Source: Candidatus Kapaibacterium sp. (GTDB taxonomy: Bacteria > Bacteroidota > Ignavibacteria > Kapaibacteriales > UBA4661). From it: 51,729 nt of DNA. This document shows, in pieces, positions 38,053 through 46,732 of this stretch. Location: positions 1 through 51,729 of the forward strand of contig JANYIG010000135.1 in NCBI GenBank assembly GCA_025358765.1, given 5' to 3'. The number at the start of each line of letters is the position of its first letter. The stretch's first letter is position 1. A program made the position numbers and the translations under genes. The notes below the pieces were generated by a model that saw only the letters and a program-made list of their open reading frames with translations, ran no database searches and was not told where the DNA came from.

Positions 38053-41000
38053 TTAGAATTTCACATTGAGGTTGAACCCAATAGCACGCGTTGGCGGCAC
38101 ACCAGCAAGTTCAAGACCTTGAGCATTGCTTACATTGATGTTTGTCTCAGGATCAATGTTTGGTGTCTTTTTCATAAGAATTGCCAGATTACGAGCCACA
38201 AGCGACAACGTTATTTTTTTAACGGGTGTGCTTTCTAACCATGATGTCGGAAGATCATATCCAAGACTGACTTGACGAAGTTTGATGAAACTTGCGTCAT
38301 AGACAAACGGGGTGCCTATTTGTCCACCGATACGACCATAATAGCTTTGAATAAGTCCTGGTGTAACAAGTTTTGTGTTTGCTTTTCCATCTTCGGTAAC
38401 ACCAACACCAGTAATACCAGCATCACGACCCGGCAATGTTTCTTTATGCAAACCAAATTGGTACAAGTACGCATTGGTAGCAGAGTAGATTTTGCCGCCG
38501 AATTTGAAGTCAATCAACACACCCAAACTAAAGTTACCGTAGCGGAAATCATTTTCCCAACCACCCGTGTAAGGATGAACGCCACTGCCCATAGACACCA
38601 AATCACCTTGTTTCGGCAAACCATCGGCATCATAGACGATAGCGCCATTTTTATCACGAGCAAAATCATTCACGACTATTTGCGAAAATTCTTCACCAAC
38701 GCGGTGTTGAATAAACGCTACTTGTGTGCGTGATTGTGCAACGGTTAAGCTGGTTTGACCTTCAGCAAGAGCAACAACTTTGCTATTGTTCACACTAAAA
38801 TTGAACGAAGATGTCCAACCAAAGTCTTTTTCTTCGAGAATTTTACCGGAAATCAAAAGTTCAACACCAGTATTTTGTAGTTGACCATTGTTAATAATTG
38901 CCGATTGGAACCCAGACGTAGCCGAAACAGTTGCCGTAACAATCTCGTTTTTCGTATCTTTTTGATACCATGCCGCATCAATCGTAAGGCGGCTGTCAAA
39001 TAATCTCAACTCCAAACCCACTTCTAATTCCGAAACGCTCAACGGCTTCAGTTTTGTGTTAGGTAGAATATTGTCGAAACCACCGATAGGATTACCACTA
39101 ATTTTGCTGGCGTTGATGTTATAGTAGAGCTTCGTTGCGTAAGGGTCGGTATCGCCACCCACTGTTGCATACGCCACACGAATTTTACCAAAGGAGAGCC
39201 AATCTGCTTTAAGTGCTTCAGAGAAGACAAAACTACCGCTCAAAGAAGGATAAAGGTACGCGTAGTTGTCTTTGGAAACTGTAGAGAACCAATCATTACG
39301 AGCCGTTGCGTTCAAAAACAACATTTCTTGAAACGATAATTCTACTGAACCATAGACTGATTGCACTTCTTTTTGGAAAATACGATAGCTCGGTACGCTC
39401 GTGATAGCATACTGTGGATTGTAAATATCGGGGAATACAAGAGAGTTACCCGCAGCGCCATATGCTTCTGTTTTTGACTTTCTAACGCTTGCACCGACGG
39501 AAGCTGCGAGAGAAATATCGTTCGTTAATTCTTTATCCATGCCCAACAACGCATCAGCATTCACTTCCGATGTTGTTTGGCTGGTCTTATTCACACTACC
39601 AAAAGAACCAGTTGATAGATATGCTGTGCCTGCCGGAGTAATGCTGTTGGTCTGGAATGTGAAGTAATCCTGTCCAACACGACCTTGCAGATACAACCAA
39701 TCCGTAAGATTGTACTTCACGTTTGCCGAAGCAATAATTCTATTCTTTTGCGTCGCGTTCAAAAACTTGTACGCTGCAAAGTATGGATTGGTCACAAATG
39801 GATTGTCGGTAAAGTCCGTCAACTCGTGAAGGTATTGGTCAGTGCCGTTTCCATTCGGACCTTTAAGAATAGAAGCACTCATGCTTGTTGGCAGTATGCC
39901 GATAGCAAAATTACCATTGCCGGGAGAGTCACTTTGCCCCGGGCGATTGGTTGCGTTCTCGGTAGTGTAAATCACGCTGGCTTCACCAGACAGTTCCGGC
40001 GACAGTTTGAATGTTGTTCCAGCATTAAATGTTTTTCTGTTCAGGTCGCTATTTGGGTAAACGCCAGTATTACTCAGGTTAGAAGCCGACAATCGGTAGT
40101 TCGTACTTTCACTACCACCGCCGACAGCAACCGTATTCGTCCACGTGAGACCACCTCTGTAATAATCGCTTAGATTGGTGGATTGAAGGGAATATGGGCG
40201 AGAGACTCCATCGAATTGCACAACGCTGCTACCGTCCAATTTCGCACCCCAACTTGACAACCCAGCTACTCTTGCACTTGCAGCACTTGTTGGTTTGTTA
40301 CCTCGTACCCCTTGTCCGTATTGGTCTTGTTTATCAGAATAATCACGGATGCTTTCAAAAACCATATTGGAGTTGAATTCAACACCAATACCCTTTTCGC
40401 CGCCTTTGCCGCGTTTGGTTGCGATGATAATCGCCCCATTTTTTGCACGTGAACCGTACAACGCAGCAGCCGTAGCACCTTTAAGGACGTTCATGCTTTC
40501 AATGTCGTCTGGGTTGAGGGATGAAATACCATCACCCGCATCAAAACCACCCCACTGACCAGCACTGCCAAGATTACTGTTATCAATAGGAATACCATTG
40601 ACAACATACAAAGGCTGATTATCGCTCGAAATGGAGGTATTACCACGAATAACAACTCTGGATGAACCACCGGCACCCGAAGCAGGCGCACTAACATTCA
40701 CCCCAGACACCTTGCCGACCAACGCATTGGCAACGTTGGTTTCACGAGCTTGTGTCATCTCGTTGCCTTTAACAACAGCAGTCGAGTAGCCAAGTTTTTT
40801 TGATTCTTTTTTAATACCGAGAGCCGTTACAACAACATCTTCAAAGAGTTTCCAATCAACTTCCATTGAGACACTGATACTGCTTTTTCCAGCAATAGGA
40901 ACTTCCACCGTTCGATACCCGATAGACGAAAATACTAATGTTCCTTGCGGGTCGGAAAGCGGGAATTTGAAATTTCCTTCTTTATCGCTGATTGATCCTA

Positions 41001-41574
41001 CTCTACTACCTTTAAGCCGCACAGTTACTCGTGGCAAACCGACGTTTGATTCTTTATCAATAACCTTTCCAGAAATCGTTGCATCCTGTTGTGGTTGCGA
41101 TAACTTTTCTACGAGCATCGGTGATTCATTGATTGCGGCAGATGCTGAGAGTTCTTTCAAGGACTCTGCATTATTGCTTTGTTCTGCCACGAGTACGTTT
41201 TTTTTTGCGCTACCAACCTCTGTATCATTGCTACGAATAACAAAGGTGTCGTTATCAATCTTCTTGCAACGCAAATTCGTACCAGCCAATATTTGGTTGA
41301 GTTTTTGCTCAACATTATCGCCCGTTTTGATTGTATTGTCATTATTGACATACACATCGCGAATCAAAACAGCATTATGATTAAAACGTAATCCTTGTTT
41401 TGTTGACAAGTCATCCAATAAAGTTTTTAACGGCACATTATTATTGTGTTGCCCGCTATTATCAGCGAATCGTTGTGCTAATGCTTGTGCTGTTGCGACG
41501 TGCGAAACGCTCATCGCCAGCATAAGACTGAATAAGCAGAGCTTTGAACGGAAAGAGTACCTAAAGGTATTCAT
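38053..41574 (-). CDS. susC: SusC/RagA-type TonB-dependent outer-membrane transporter with STN domain
   Basis: Protein of 1173 residues from the ATG at 41574. It has a signal peptide (to about VATAQA), then an STN domain (about 45-100, VPLKTLLDDLSTKQGLRF) that typically contacts an anti-sigma factor. A carboxypeptidase-regulatory-like domain follows (SGKVIDKESNVGLPRVTVRLKG). The plug carries VVVTALGIKKESKKLGYS, GVNVSAPASGAGGSSRVVIRG and LKGATAAALYGSRAKNGAIII, and the beta-barrel ends in aromatic LNVKF. Presence of STN with neighbouring FecR and ECF-sigma genes fits trans-envelope signalling on substrate uptake. The substrate is inferred to be glycan or glycopeptide. Confidence 0.96.
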   Translation of the reverse strand: MNTFRYSFRSKLCLFSLMLAMSVSHVATAQALAQRFADNSGQHNNNVPLKTLLDDLSTKQGLRFNHNAVLIRDVYVNNDNTIKTGDNVEQKLNQILAGTNLRCKKIDNDTFVIRSNDTEVGSAKKNVLVAEQSNNAESLKELSASAAINESPMLVEKLSQPQQDATISGKVIDKESNVGLPRVTVRLKGSRVGSISDKEGNFKFPLSDPQGTLVFSSIGYRTVEVPIAGKSSISVSMEVDWKLFEDVVVTALGIKKESKKLGYSTAVVKGNEMTQARETNVANALVGKVSGVNVSAPASGAGGSSRVVIRGNTSISSDNQPLYVVNGIPIDNSNLGSAGQWGGFDAGDGISSLNPDDIESMNVLKGATAAALYGSRAKNGAIIIATKRGKGGEKGIGVEFNSNMVFESIRDYSDKQDQYGQGVRGNKPTSAASARVAGLSSWGAKLDGSSVVQFDGVSRPYSLQSTNLSDYYRGGLTWTNTVAVGGGSESTNYRLSASNLSNTGVYPNSDLNRKTFNAGTTFKLSPELSGEASVIYTTENATNRPGQSDSPGNGNFAIGILPTSMSASILKGPNGNGTDQYLHELTDFTDNPFVTNPYFAAYKFLNATQKNRIIASANVKYNLTDWLYLQGRVGQDYFTFQTNSITPAGTAYLSTGSFGSVNKTSQTTSEVNADALLGMDKELTNDISLAASVGASVRKSKTEAYGAAGNSLVFPDIYNPQYAITSVPSYRIFQKEVQSVYGSVELSFQEMLFLNATARNDWFSTVSKDNYAYLYPSLSGSFVFSEALKADWLSFGKIRVAYATVGGDTDPYATKLYYNINASKISGNPIGGFDNILPNTKLKPLSVSELEVGLELRLFDSRLTIDAAWYQKDTKNEIVTATVSATSGFQSAIINNGQLQNTGVELLISGKILEEKDFGWTSSFNFSVNNSKVVALAEGQTSLTVAQSRTQVAFIQHRVGEEFSQIVVNDFARDKNGAIVYDADGLPKQGDLVSMGSGVHPYTGGWENDFRYGNFSLGVLIDFKFGGKIYSATNAYLYQFGLHKETLPGRDAGITGVGVTEDGKANTKLVTPGLIQSYYGRIGGQIGTPFVYDASFIKLRQVSLGYDLPTSWLESTPVKKITLSLVARNLAILMKKTPNIDPETNINVSNAQGLELAGVPPTRAIGFNLNVKF

Positions 41575-41845
41575 AGCGTTACAGTCCTTTTGAAACTGTG
41601 AATGGAGTACGTGGATTAAGTGTAATGGTAGCACGGCAATGTATCGTATTATTCACGAACTATATTCCGCCATATAGTTGCTCTCGGGTGCGGATCCAAA
41701 AGCGTGTGAATGAGATGCTTACAAATGTGACTACCCCGATATATGTGCAGTAGAAGTAGAAAACACGCTTGTTTTCTGGCTGACCCAACCGAAATTGCCT
41801 ACTACTTCGGCAAAAACCGGATGTGCCCGTGTTGTTGCGCTAAAT
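41575..41845 (-). promoter_or_regulatory. susC upstream region with two perfect inverted repeats
   Basis: The gap between fecR and susC holds two perfect hairpins: AACTATAT (41659-41666) with its complement (41673-41680), six-base loop; and AGAAAACA (41758-41765) with its complement (41770-41777), four-base loop. Neither is followed by a T-run on the minus strand, so a role as operator or UTR structure is more likely than termination. The ECF-dependent susC promoter should lie here, but I cannot place it with confidence. Confidence 0.5.
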
Positions 41846-42943
41846 TTATCGCTCTTGCAAACGATTAATAGAGATTGTTGTGCCATCGCGGGAAATCTGA
41901 AGCTGGAATGACTCTGCGATTGCAGTCATAAGGAGGTTTACATTATCTGTCGGCACATTGCCTGTAAAAAGCAATTGTGCAAGCCCTTTATCGTGAAATC
42001 TTATATCGAGATCGTAATTTTCTTTGAGGGTTTGAGCGACTTCGCTAAGCGGAGTGTCTTCAAACAGGAATTTGTCGTCCTTCCACGAAGAAAAAAGTTC
42101 CGTTTTTACTCGCTTTTTTATCAATGTACGTTTGCCGTCTTCGGCATGGCATCGTACTTCAGATGCTTCACCCGGCAAAAGCTCAATCGGGCTAACGTTT
42201 TCTTGCGATGAACGTAGCCGTATTTTCCCCTCGTTTAATACAACCATTGTTCTGTTTCGGCGCGTGTTCACGTTAAATTCTGTCCCTAACACTTCCACCA
42301 TCGCATCGGCGGTTTGTACATGAAATTTCACGGGATTGCCGGAAAACTGCTGTTTAGACACTTTAAAAAATGCCTCACCTTTAAGAATTACTTCACGGTC
42401 AGAGGCAGGGTTCCATTGGTACGACAACTCAGAATTGGCATTAAGGACAACCTCGGAACCGTCCGGCAACGTAAGAGTCTGCGTTTCACCAAATGTTGTT
42501 GCGTACTGTACGGACGACGGTGACGACTTGTAATAGAGTACATAAATCATTGAGCATATAAGAACCGCAATTGAAGCTGCAGCTGCCCAATAATAGCGCT
42601 GGCGGTTTACTATCGTCTTCGGCAGGTGCAACAGTGTGAATATCCGTGGACGCGCAGACTTTGCTGCTCCGGCGATGCTGGCGCTTTGTTGTGTGCGAGA
42701 CACATTTGTTGCCTGAATACGTTGCCATAGAGTCTGTTGAGTAGCCTCGCTGGCTACAACAGCATTCACACGAAGGCTCGTGACGAGACTGCGAGCCTCC
42801 TTGATAAATTCTCGTTGCTCGGGGTTTTCCTGAAGCCATTGCTCCCACTGACGAGAAGCCTCTACATCGGAACCCCGCACGAATGCGCGAAATGATTCGT
42901 CCGATGCTACTTCAACGACCGATGTGTAGTGTTTATTATTCAT
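41846..42943 (-). CDS. FecR-family anti-sigma factor
   Basis: Protein of 365 residues from the ATG at 42943, immediately after a GTG that would add one residue. It has a cytoplasmic N-terminal part for sigma binding, one membrane helix (about 118-138, AAAASIAVLICSMIYVL), then the periplasmic FecR domain (TFGETQTLTLPDGSEVVLNANSELSY; EAFFKVSK; VEVLGTEFNVNT). A C-terminal DUF4974 domain ends near FQLQISRDGTTISI. It lies between the ECF sigma gene and susC, the standard arrangement for signal relay from SusC's STN domain. Confidence 0.95.
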   Translation of the reverse strand: MNNKHYTSVVEVASDESFRAFVRGSDVEASRQWEQWLQENPEQREFIKEARSLVTSLRVNAVVASEATQQTLWQRIQATNVSRTQQSASIAGAAKSARPRIFTLLHLPKTIVNRQRYYWAAAASIAVLICSMIYVLYYKSSPSSVQYATTFGETQTLTLPDGSEVVLNANSELSYQWNPASDREVILKGEAFFKVSKQQFSGNPVKFHVQTADAMVEVLGTEFNVNTRRNRTMVVLNEGKIRLRSSQENVSPIELLPGEASEVRCHAEDGKRTLIKKRVKTELFSSWKDDKFLFEDTPLSEVAQTLKENYDLDIRFHDKGLAQLLFTGNVPTDNVNLLMTAIAESFQLQISRDGTTISINRLQER

Positions 42944-43262
42944 CACAATACCTTACAATAAAAAGACGTAGTTAGCTACTTTCGATCAGCCATTTTTGGC
43001 TTTGTTCATTCTCAAAAAAAATCCCCGCTCTCTTTGGTGTTTCCGGCAACACCGTAAAACATTCTATAGAGCGGGGATAAGGAGTCGCTACGAAGAAGCT
43101 CTACAAACTGCTAAAGGGAGCTTCTACAAAAATCTCTACGATTGTGGTAAAAAAACTTTAAACTATTTTGAATTACTGGAGTGTGGTAAAAAAACAAGCT
43201 CCTGACACTTGGCGAGTCTATAGGAAGGGAGAGCTATAGAGAGTACACTTTGACGTATTGCG
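42944..43262 (-). promoter_or_regulatory. 319-bp sigma-fecR intergenic region with hairpins and direct repeats
   Basis: No gene is seen here. Besides the terminator at 43014-43078 it contains an inverted repeat GAAGCTC/GAGCTTC (43095-43101 and 43118-43124) and a perfect 14-nt direct repeat TGTGGTAAAAAAAC at 43143-43156 and 43182-43195, 39 nt apart. The spacing and AT content suggest a regulatory leader or protein-binding sites, but I cannot name a factor. A promoter for fecR downstream of the terminator is likely. Confidence 0.45.
43014..43078 (-). terminator. Branched intrinsic terminator between sigma and fecR
   Basis: Outer 11-bp perfect stem (ATCCCCGCTCT 43021-43031 with complement 43068-43078) enclosing a second hairpin, GGTGTT/AACACC (43036-43053). 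On the minus strand it is followed by a run of eight T (43014-43021). It would end or attenuate the sigma transcript before fecR. Confidence 0.75.
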
Positions 43263-43874
43263 TCATAGTAGAACGTGGAGCAGAAAAATATTGACCAGAA
43301 CAATTATCCCCATCAACAACGTACCTGCGTTTGCCTTTAATGTTGCCAAGGCTCGATAGATAAAATTATAGACTGTTTCAATTTCCACATTCATTGTTTC
43401 CGCAATTTGTTTGTGCGTAAATTCCTCATAATAGGCAAGATACAGCGCTTCTTTTTGTCGTTTCGGCAATTCAGCTATCAGTTTTTGGAGCTTTTGTTGA
43501 ATTTCTTTTGTTGCGTCGTCTTCAATAAGAGATAATTCGTGCGAGGGAATAATCTCAAACTCAAAGGTGGGCAACAAACTTTCTGACGACACAAGGTTTT
43601 TCCGTTGCTCAATCGTACCAACAATTAATCTTCGGAGCGAGCGAAATAAATAAAATTTTATGGATGTGGTGGCACCAAGCGTTTTGCGGTGTTCGTAGAG
43701 ATAGACAAACAAATCATGAATACAATCCTCCACAACTTCTTTGTTGCGATGTAGATGGTAGGCATAGCTATAGAGTTCTCGAACATAGTTCGTATATATC
43801 ATCTCATACGCCCGCTCATCCCCAGAGCGGAACGCATCCCAGAGTAATTCGTCTGTAAACCCAGGGTCTGGCAT
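43263..43874 (-). CDS. ECF-type RNA polymerase sigma factor with C-terminal hydrophobic tail
   Basis: This 203-residue protein has sigma region 2 (about 22-90; AYHLHRNKEVVEDCIHDLFVYLYEH) and region 4 (about 125-180; LPKRQKEALYLAYYEEFTHKQIAETMNVEIETVYNFIYRAL), typical of SusCD-linked ECF factors. The last 20 residues (about 184-203) are strongly hydrophobic and could form a membrane helix or associate with the FecR transmembrane segment. Such tails occur in some Bacteroidota ECF factors. It probably activates susC and downstream genes once FecR is relieved. Confidence 0.93.
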   Translation of the reverse strand: MPDPGFTDELLWDAFRSGDERAYEMIYTNYVRELYSYAYHLHRNKEVVEDCIHDLFVYLYEHRKTLGATTSIKFYLFRSLRRLIVGTIEQRKNLVSSESLLPTFEFEIIPSHELSLIEDDATKEIQQKLQKLIAELPKRQKEALYLAYYEEFTHKQIAETMNVEIETVYNFIYRALATLKANAGTLLMGIIVLVNIFLLHVLL

Positions 43875-43999
43875 GTGATTTCTATAAAAACGTTATGACA
43901 CCATAAATTTATGGATGGGACTATAATTTGGAAAAAGAGATGGCAACTACCTTCATCCGAAGTTTAGATGAATTTACAAAATCCATATTCAAACAATTA

Positions 44000-44020
44000 A
44001 ACATGGAACGCTTCCATGTT
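44000..44020. promoter_or_regulatory. Candidate parS centromere palindrome downstream of parB
   Basis: Perfect 21-bp palindrome: AACATGGAA (44000-44008), spacer CGC, complement TTCCATGTT (44012-44020). It is followed on neither strand by a T-run, so it is unlikely to be a terminator. Its place 23 bp past the parB stop fits a ParB-binding site. Role inferred, not shown. Confidence 0.45.
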
Positions 44021-44042
44021 ATTCTCCCCCAAGTATAACTTG

Positions 44043-44801
44043 TCATACTTGTGCTTCTTTTTTCAAAAAGGTTTGCAATTCACGAACGTATTTTTTTCGA
44101 GTTGCCTCGCTCGCCGCATGAAATCGGTCAAATGTTTTGCGAAGATCACTCAGTAATTTTACATCTACCGTTTCACCATTGACGCTTGGGGTTGTTGTGA
44201 TTGAGTCGTTTGATTGTTGCCTAATTTCTTTGCGAAACTTCTGCAATTGCTTTTGAACTGTTGCCGATTTTTGACCAGTTTCTTTAGCTATTTTTTCCGG
44301 TGTCAAGCGGTTTTCACCTCCCGTTGGTCGCCCATCCCGCGCTGCTAATACTTGCTCTTCAAAATCCGGATAGAGTATTTTGTATAATGCTATCCATTCA
44401 CCAAGCATTAACTGACGGCGAAGGACATTATCCTTAATAAGAAATTCACGCTCTTGTTCCTGAGTAAAGGGTTTTTTCTGATCTTCAATTATGTATTGAA
44501 CCGGCACGGTCTTCAACCCTATTTCTTGAGCAAGTTTAAGCCGATTATGACCTGCCAGAAGTGTGCCATCCATCTTTGCTACAAGCGGAACGATAATACC
44601 GCGCTTTGCAATATCCATACGTAAACGGGAGAAATACTCATCAGACTCCTCACGAAAATACGCTGTGTTGAGCGGGTTAGCCTTGAGCTTACGCAACGGT
44701 TCTTGGATGGGGTCAGACAACTGCAACCCATGTCGCGTGGTCACTGCAGCAGCATGACCAACCGCGGCATCTACGCTTGAGCTAAAATTCTTTTTTGCCA
44801 T
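44043..44801 (-). CDS. ParB-like partition protein
   Basis: This 252-residue protein has a ParB/Spo0J N-terminal nuclease-like domain (about 28-130) containing LLAGHNRLKLAQEIGLKTVPVQYI, where GHNR replaces the GERR seen in chromosomal ParB. A helix-turn-helix follows (LTPEKIAKETGQKSATVQKQLQKFRKEI, about 170-197), then a C-terminal helical region for dimerisation. Its ATG shares one base with the parA stop (TAATG), so the two are translationally coupled. It would bind a parS site and work with ParA to segregate a replicon. An inverted repeat CAAGTAT/ATACTTG (44030-44051) overlaps its stop. Confidence 0.88.
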   Translation of the reverse strand: MAKKNFSSSVDAAVGHAAAVTTRHGLQLSDPIQEPLRKLKANPLNTAYFREESDEYFSRLRMDIAKRGIIVPLVAKMDGTLLAGHNRLKLAQEIGLKTVPVQYIIEDQKKPFTQEQEREFLIKDNVLRRQLMLGEWIALYKILYPDFEEQVLAARDGRPTGGENRLTPEKIAKETGQKSATVQKQLQKFRKEIRQQSNDSITTTPSVNGETVDVKLLSDLRKTFDRFHAASEATRKKYVRELQTFLKKEAQV

Positions 44802-45571
44802 TATGCTACCTCTTCAATGAACTCACGGTTTAAAATTTCCATCACAACATCACCATAATCTTTTGCTGCAATTGAATGTGGCGCATAGCGGAAAATATCC
44901 ATTCCTCGCGCTGGAAACTCTTTAAGGGCAACGTTTTCGCGGATATACGTTTTGAAAACTAATCCCGGAAACATCTCATGCAGTCTTGCAGCAGTATCGC
45001 GGCAAATGACCTGGTTTTTTGCGTATTGCGTTATGAGTACACCCGAAACTCGTAGCGTTGGGTTGATGAGCTTTTTTTGAATCATGTTGATAATATCCAA
45101 AATCTTAGATAGCCCTTTCAGCGGTAAATATTCAGCCGACACGGGAATAAAGACCTCGTCAGCCGCAACGAGTGCCCCTTTTGTACATAGATCAAGTGTT
45201 GGCGGGCAATCTATCAAAATATAATCGTACTCGTCACGAATAGTATCCAATGCTTTGCGAAGAATTTTTTCACGCTCCATCGTGTTAAATAATTCAATTT
45301 CAATAGAACAAAGATCTAAGGTTCCGGGAAGAATATCCATCTCGTTAGGGCGGCGAATAATAGCCTCACTCACCGTGCAACGTTCGTGCATAACATCATA
45401 GAGCGTAGGATATTCCTCATCGGATAATCCTACACATGTTGTGAGATTTGCCTGTGCATCAGCATCCACGAGTAAAACGGTCTTACCAAGACGATACAAC
45501 CCCGCACCAATATTGAGCGCAGATGTAGTCTTACCGACCCCGCCTTTGTGATTGACAAAAGCAATAATCAT
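44801..45571 (-). CDS. ParA-type partition ATPase
   Basis: Small Soj-like ParA of 256 residues from the ATG at 45571. That start is supported by an AAGGAG ribosome-binding site five bases upstream and by the typical N-terminus MIIAFVNHKGGVGKTT. The deviant Walker A is KGGVGKTT (about 9-16), Walker A' lies at VLLVDADAQANLT, and Walker B at YILIDCPPTLD. There is no N-terminal DNA-binding extension, unlike P1-type ParA. It would move the ParB-bound replicon over the nucleoid. It follows rep and precedes parB. Confidence 0.94.
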   Translation of the reverse strand: MIIAFVNHKGGVGKTTSALNIGAGLYRLGKTVLLVDADAQANLTTCVGLSDEEYPTLYDVMHERCTVSEAIIRRPNEMDILPGTLDLCSIEIELFNTMEREKILRKALDTIRDEYDYILIDCPPTLDLCTKGALVAADEVFIPVSAEYLPLKGLSKILDIINMIQKKLINPTLRVSGVLITQYAKNQVICRDTAARLHEMFPGLVFKTYIRENVALKEFPARGMDIFRYAPHSIAAKDYGDVVMEILNREFIEEVA

Positions 45572-45778
45572 AAAAACTCCTTGAATGAATATCTTCAATG
45601 AAGATAACGCTGGGAAGAAAAGTCCGATATTCTGTAGTTGCAGCAAGTACAATGATACAGAATTTTAAAATAAAACCCTATTTCTGTCAGAAGTATGGTC
45701 GGCACAAGGGCAAAATCATGGAATAAGAATAAAGAAGGGGTAAAAAGCAGGGGTATGGAAGATATTACCGTACAATCC

Positions 45779-46732
45779 TTATATTCGCTCTGGCAAAACG
45801 GCAACATCACAGTTGACCATGGTAAAAATTTTCGTAGAATCTGCGCGGCGAGCTTCGTAATCACTTACTTTGATAAAAAGTGTCTCCGCTCCGCCCAAAA
45901 GCCGATACACACTGCCAAGAGGTAGTGTTGTAAATGTCATCAGTTGTGAGGTTCGTTGTTTGGGTACTCCTTTTTTTTGCGCTGATGGTTCCTCCTGTAC
46001 CGTATTATTTAACAAGTCTAATGAATTAGGTGCTTCGGTAATAGAAAATTTTACCGCGCTCACCGCCCTGCCAGACTTAAAATAGTGTGGTTGAACACGC
46101 AAATGGGAGCGCTGGTGGATTTCGTGTAGAGCTTTTTTTATGACCATCTGATTCAGCTTTTTAAATTCTGGGTATTCTTGCTGCTGAATCCCTAACAATG
46201 CCCGAAAACGGTCTATCGCTATTTCTGGCGTTTCGCCATATTTTTTGGTTGCATCATAATAATCCGCAAAAAGCTCGTACAGCGCAAAGCCGTGTTTGTC
46301 GTGAAACGTGTTTTGCAAGGAAAGTGATATACGCACATACACGCGAGGATGATATAACAGTTTTTTGAACTGCGGTGAAAATGAATATTCTATCACCCCT
46401 CTTCCTCGATCTTCCCAACCAGCAAGAAGCGGTGCACCACCACGAGATTTATCAACATCCCATTCAGCTTTTGTATCTTTTGCTAAAAAATTCCATTGCA
46501 CAAGCGTGGTTGCTAAGGTATTGAGCGCCCCCCGAACAAATTCATAATCGTTGGAATCATAGCTCAAGTATTCACCAAGGTCTGCCACACTTATGCTGTG
46601 AGCTTCTTCCGTTAACAAGCGGTCGTACGCGTTCGCCAGCAAGACATTCCAGAGCTTCCGCTCGAAAAGCGTGATGTGGTTCGTTATCTGAACCGCCGCG
46701 CTATGTTTTTTCAGAATTGATTTTTTCTTCAT
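45779..46732 (-). CDS. Plasmid replication initiator, Rep_3 type
   Basis: Protein of 317 residues from the ATG at 46732. The upstream 174 bases of open frame translate through the iterons and are unlikely to be coding. The first winged helix includes ITLFERKLWNVLLANAYDRL (about 18-37) and SISVADLGEYLSYDSNDYEFVRGALNTLATTLVQW, as in Rep_3 initiators. A second winged domain follows with TFHDKHGFALYELFADYYDATKKYGETPEIAIDRFRALLG. It would bind the iterons at 46831-46874 and start replication. It lies 207 bp upstream of parA on the same strand. Confidence 0.85.
   Translation of the reverse strand: MKKKSILKKHSAAVQITNHITLFERKLWNVLLANAYDRLLTEEAHSISVADLGEYLSYDSNDYEFVRGALNTLATTLVQWNFLAKDTKAEWDVDKSRGGAPLLAGWEDRGRGVIEYSFSPQFKKLLYHPRVYVRISLSLQNTFHDKHGFALYELFADYYDATKKYGETPEIAIDRFRALLGIQQQEYPEFKKLNQMVIKKALHEIHQRSHLRVQPHYFKSGRAVSAVKFSITEAPNSLDLLNNTVQEEPSAQKKGVPKQRTSQLMTFTTLPLGSVYRLLGGAETLFIKVSDYEARRADSTKIFTMVNCDVAVLPERI

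Noticed and set aside
44030-44051. Inverted repeat CAAGTAT/ATACTTG at the parB stop as a terminator
   Set aside because: Arms are only 7 bp with an 8-bp loop and no T-run on the minus strand, so it is noted but not called a terminator.
45695-45925. A 76-codon plus-strand frame between parA and rep
   Set aside because: It overlaps the rep C-terminus antisense and has no recognisable domain; an antitoxin was considered but no toxin partner is visible.
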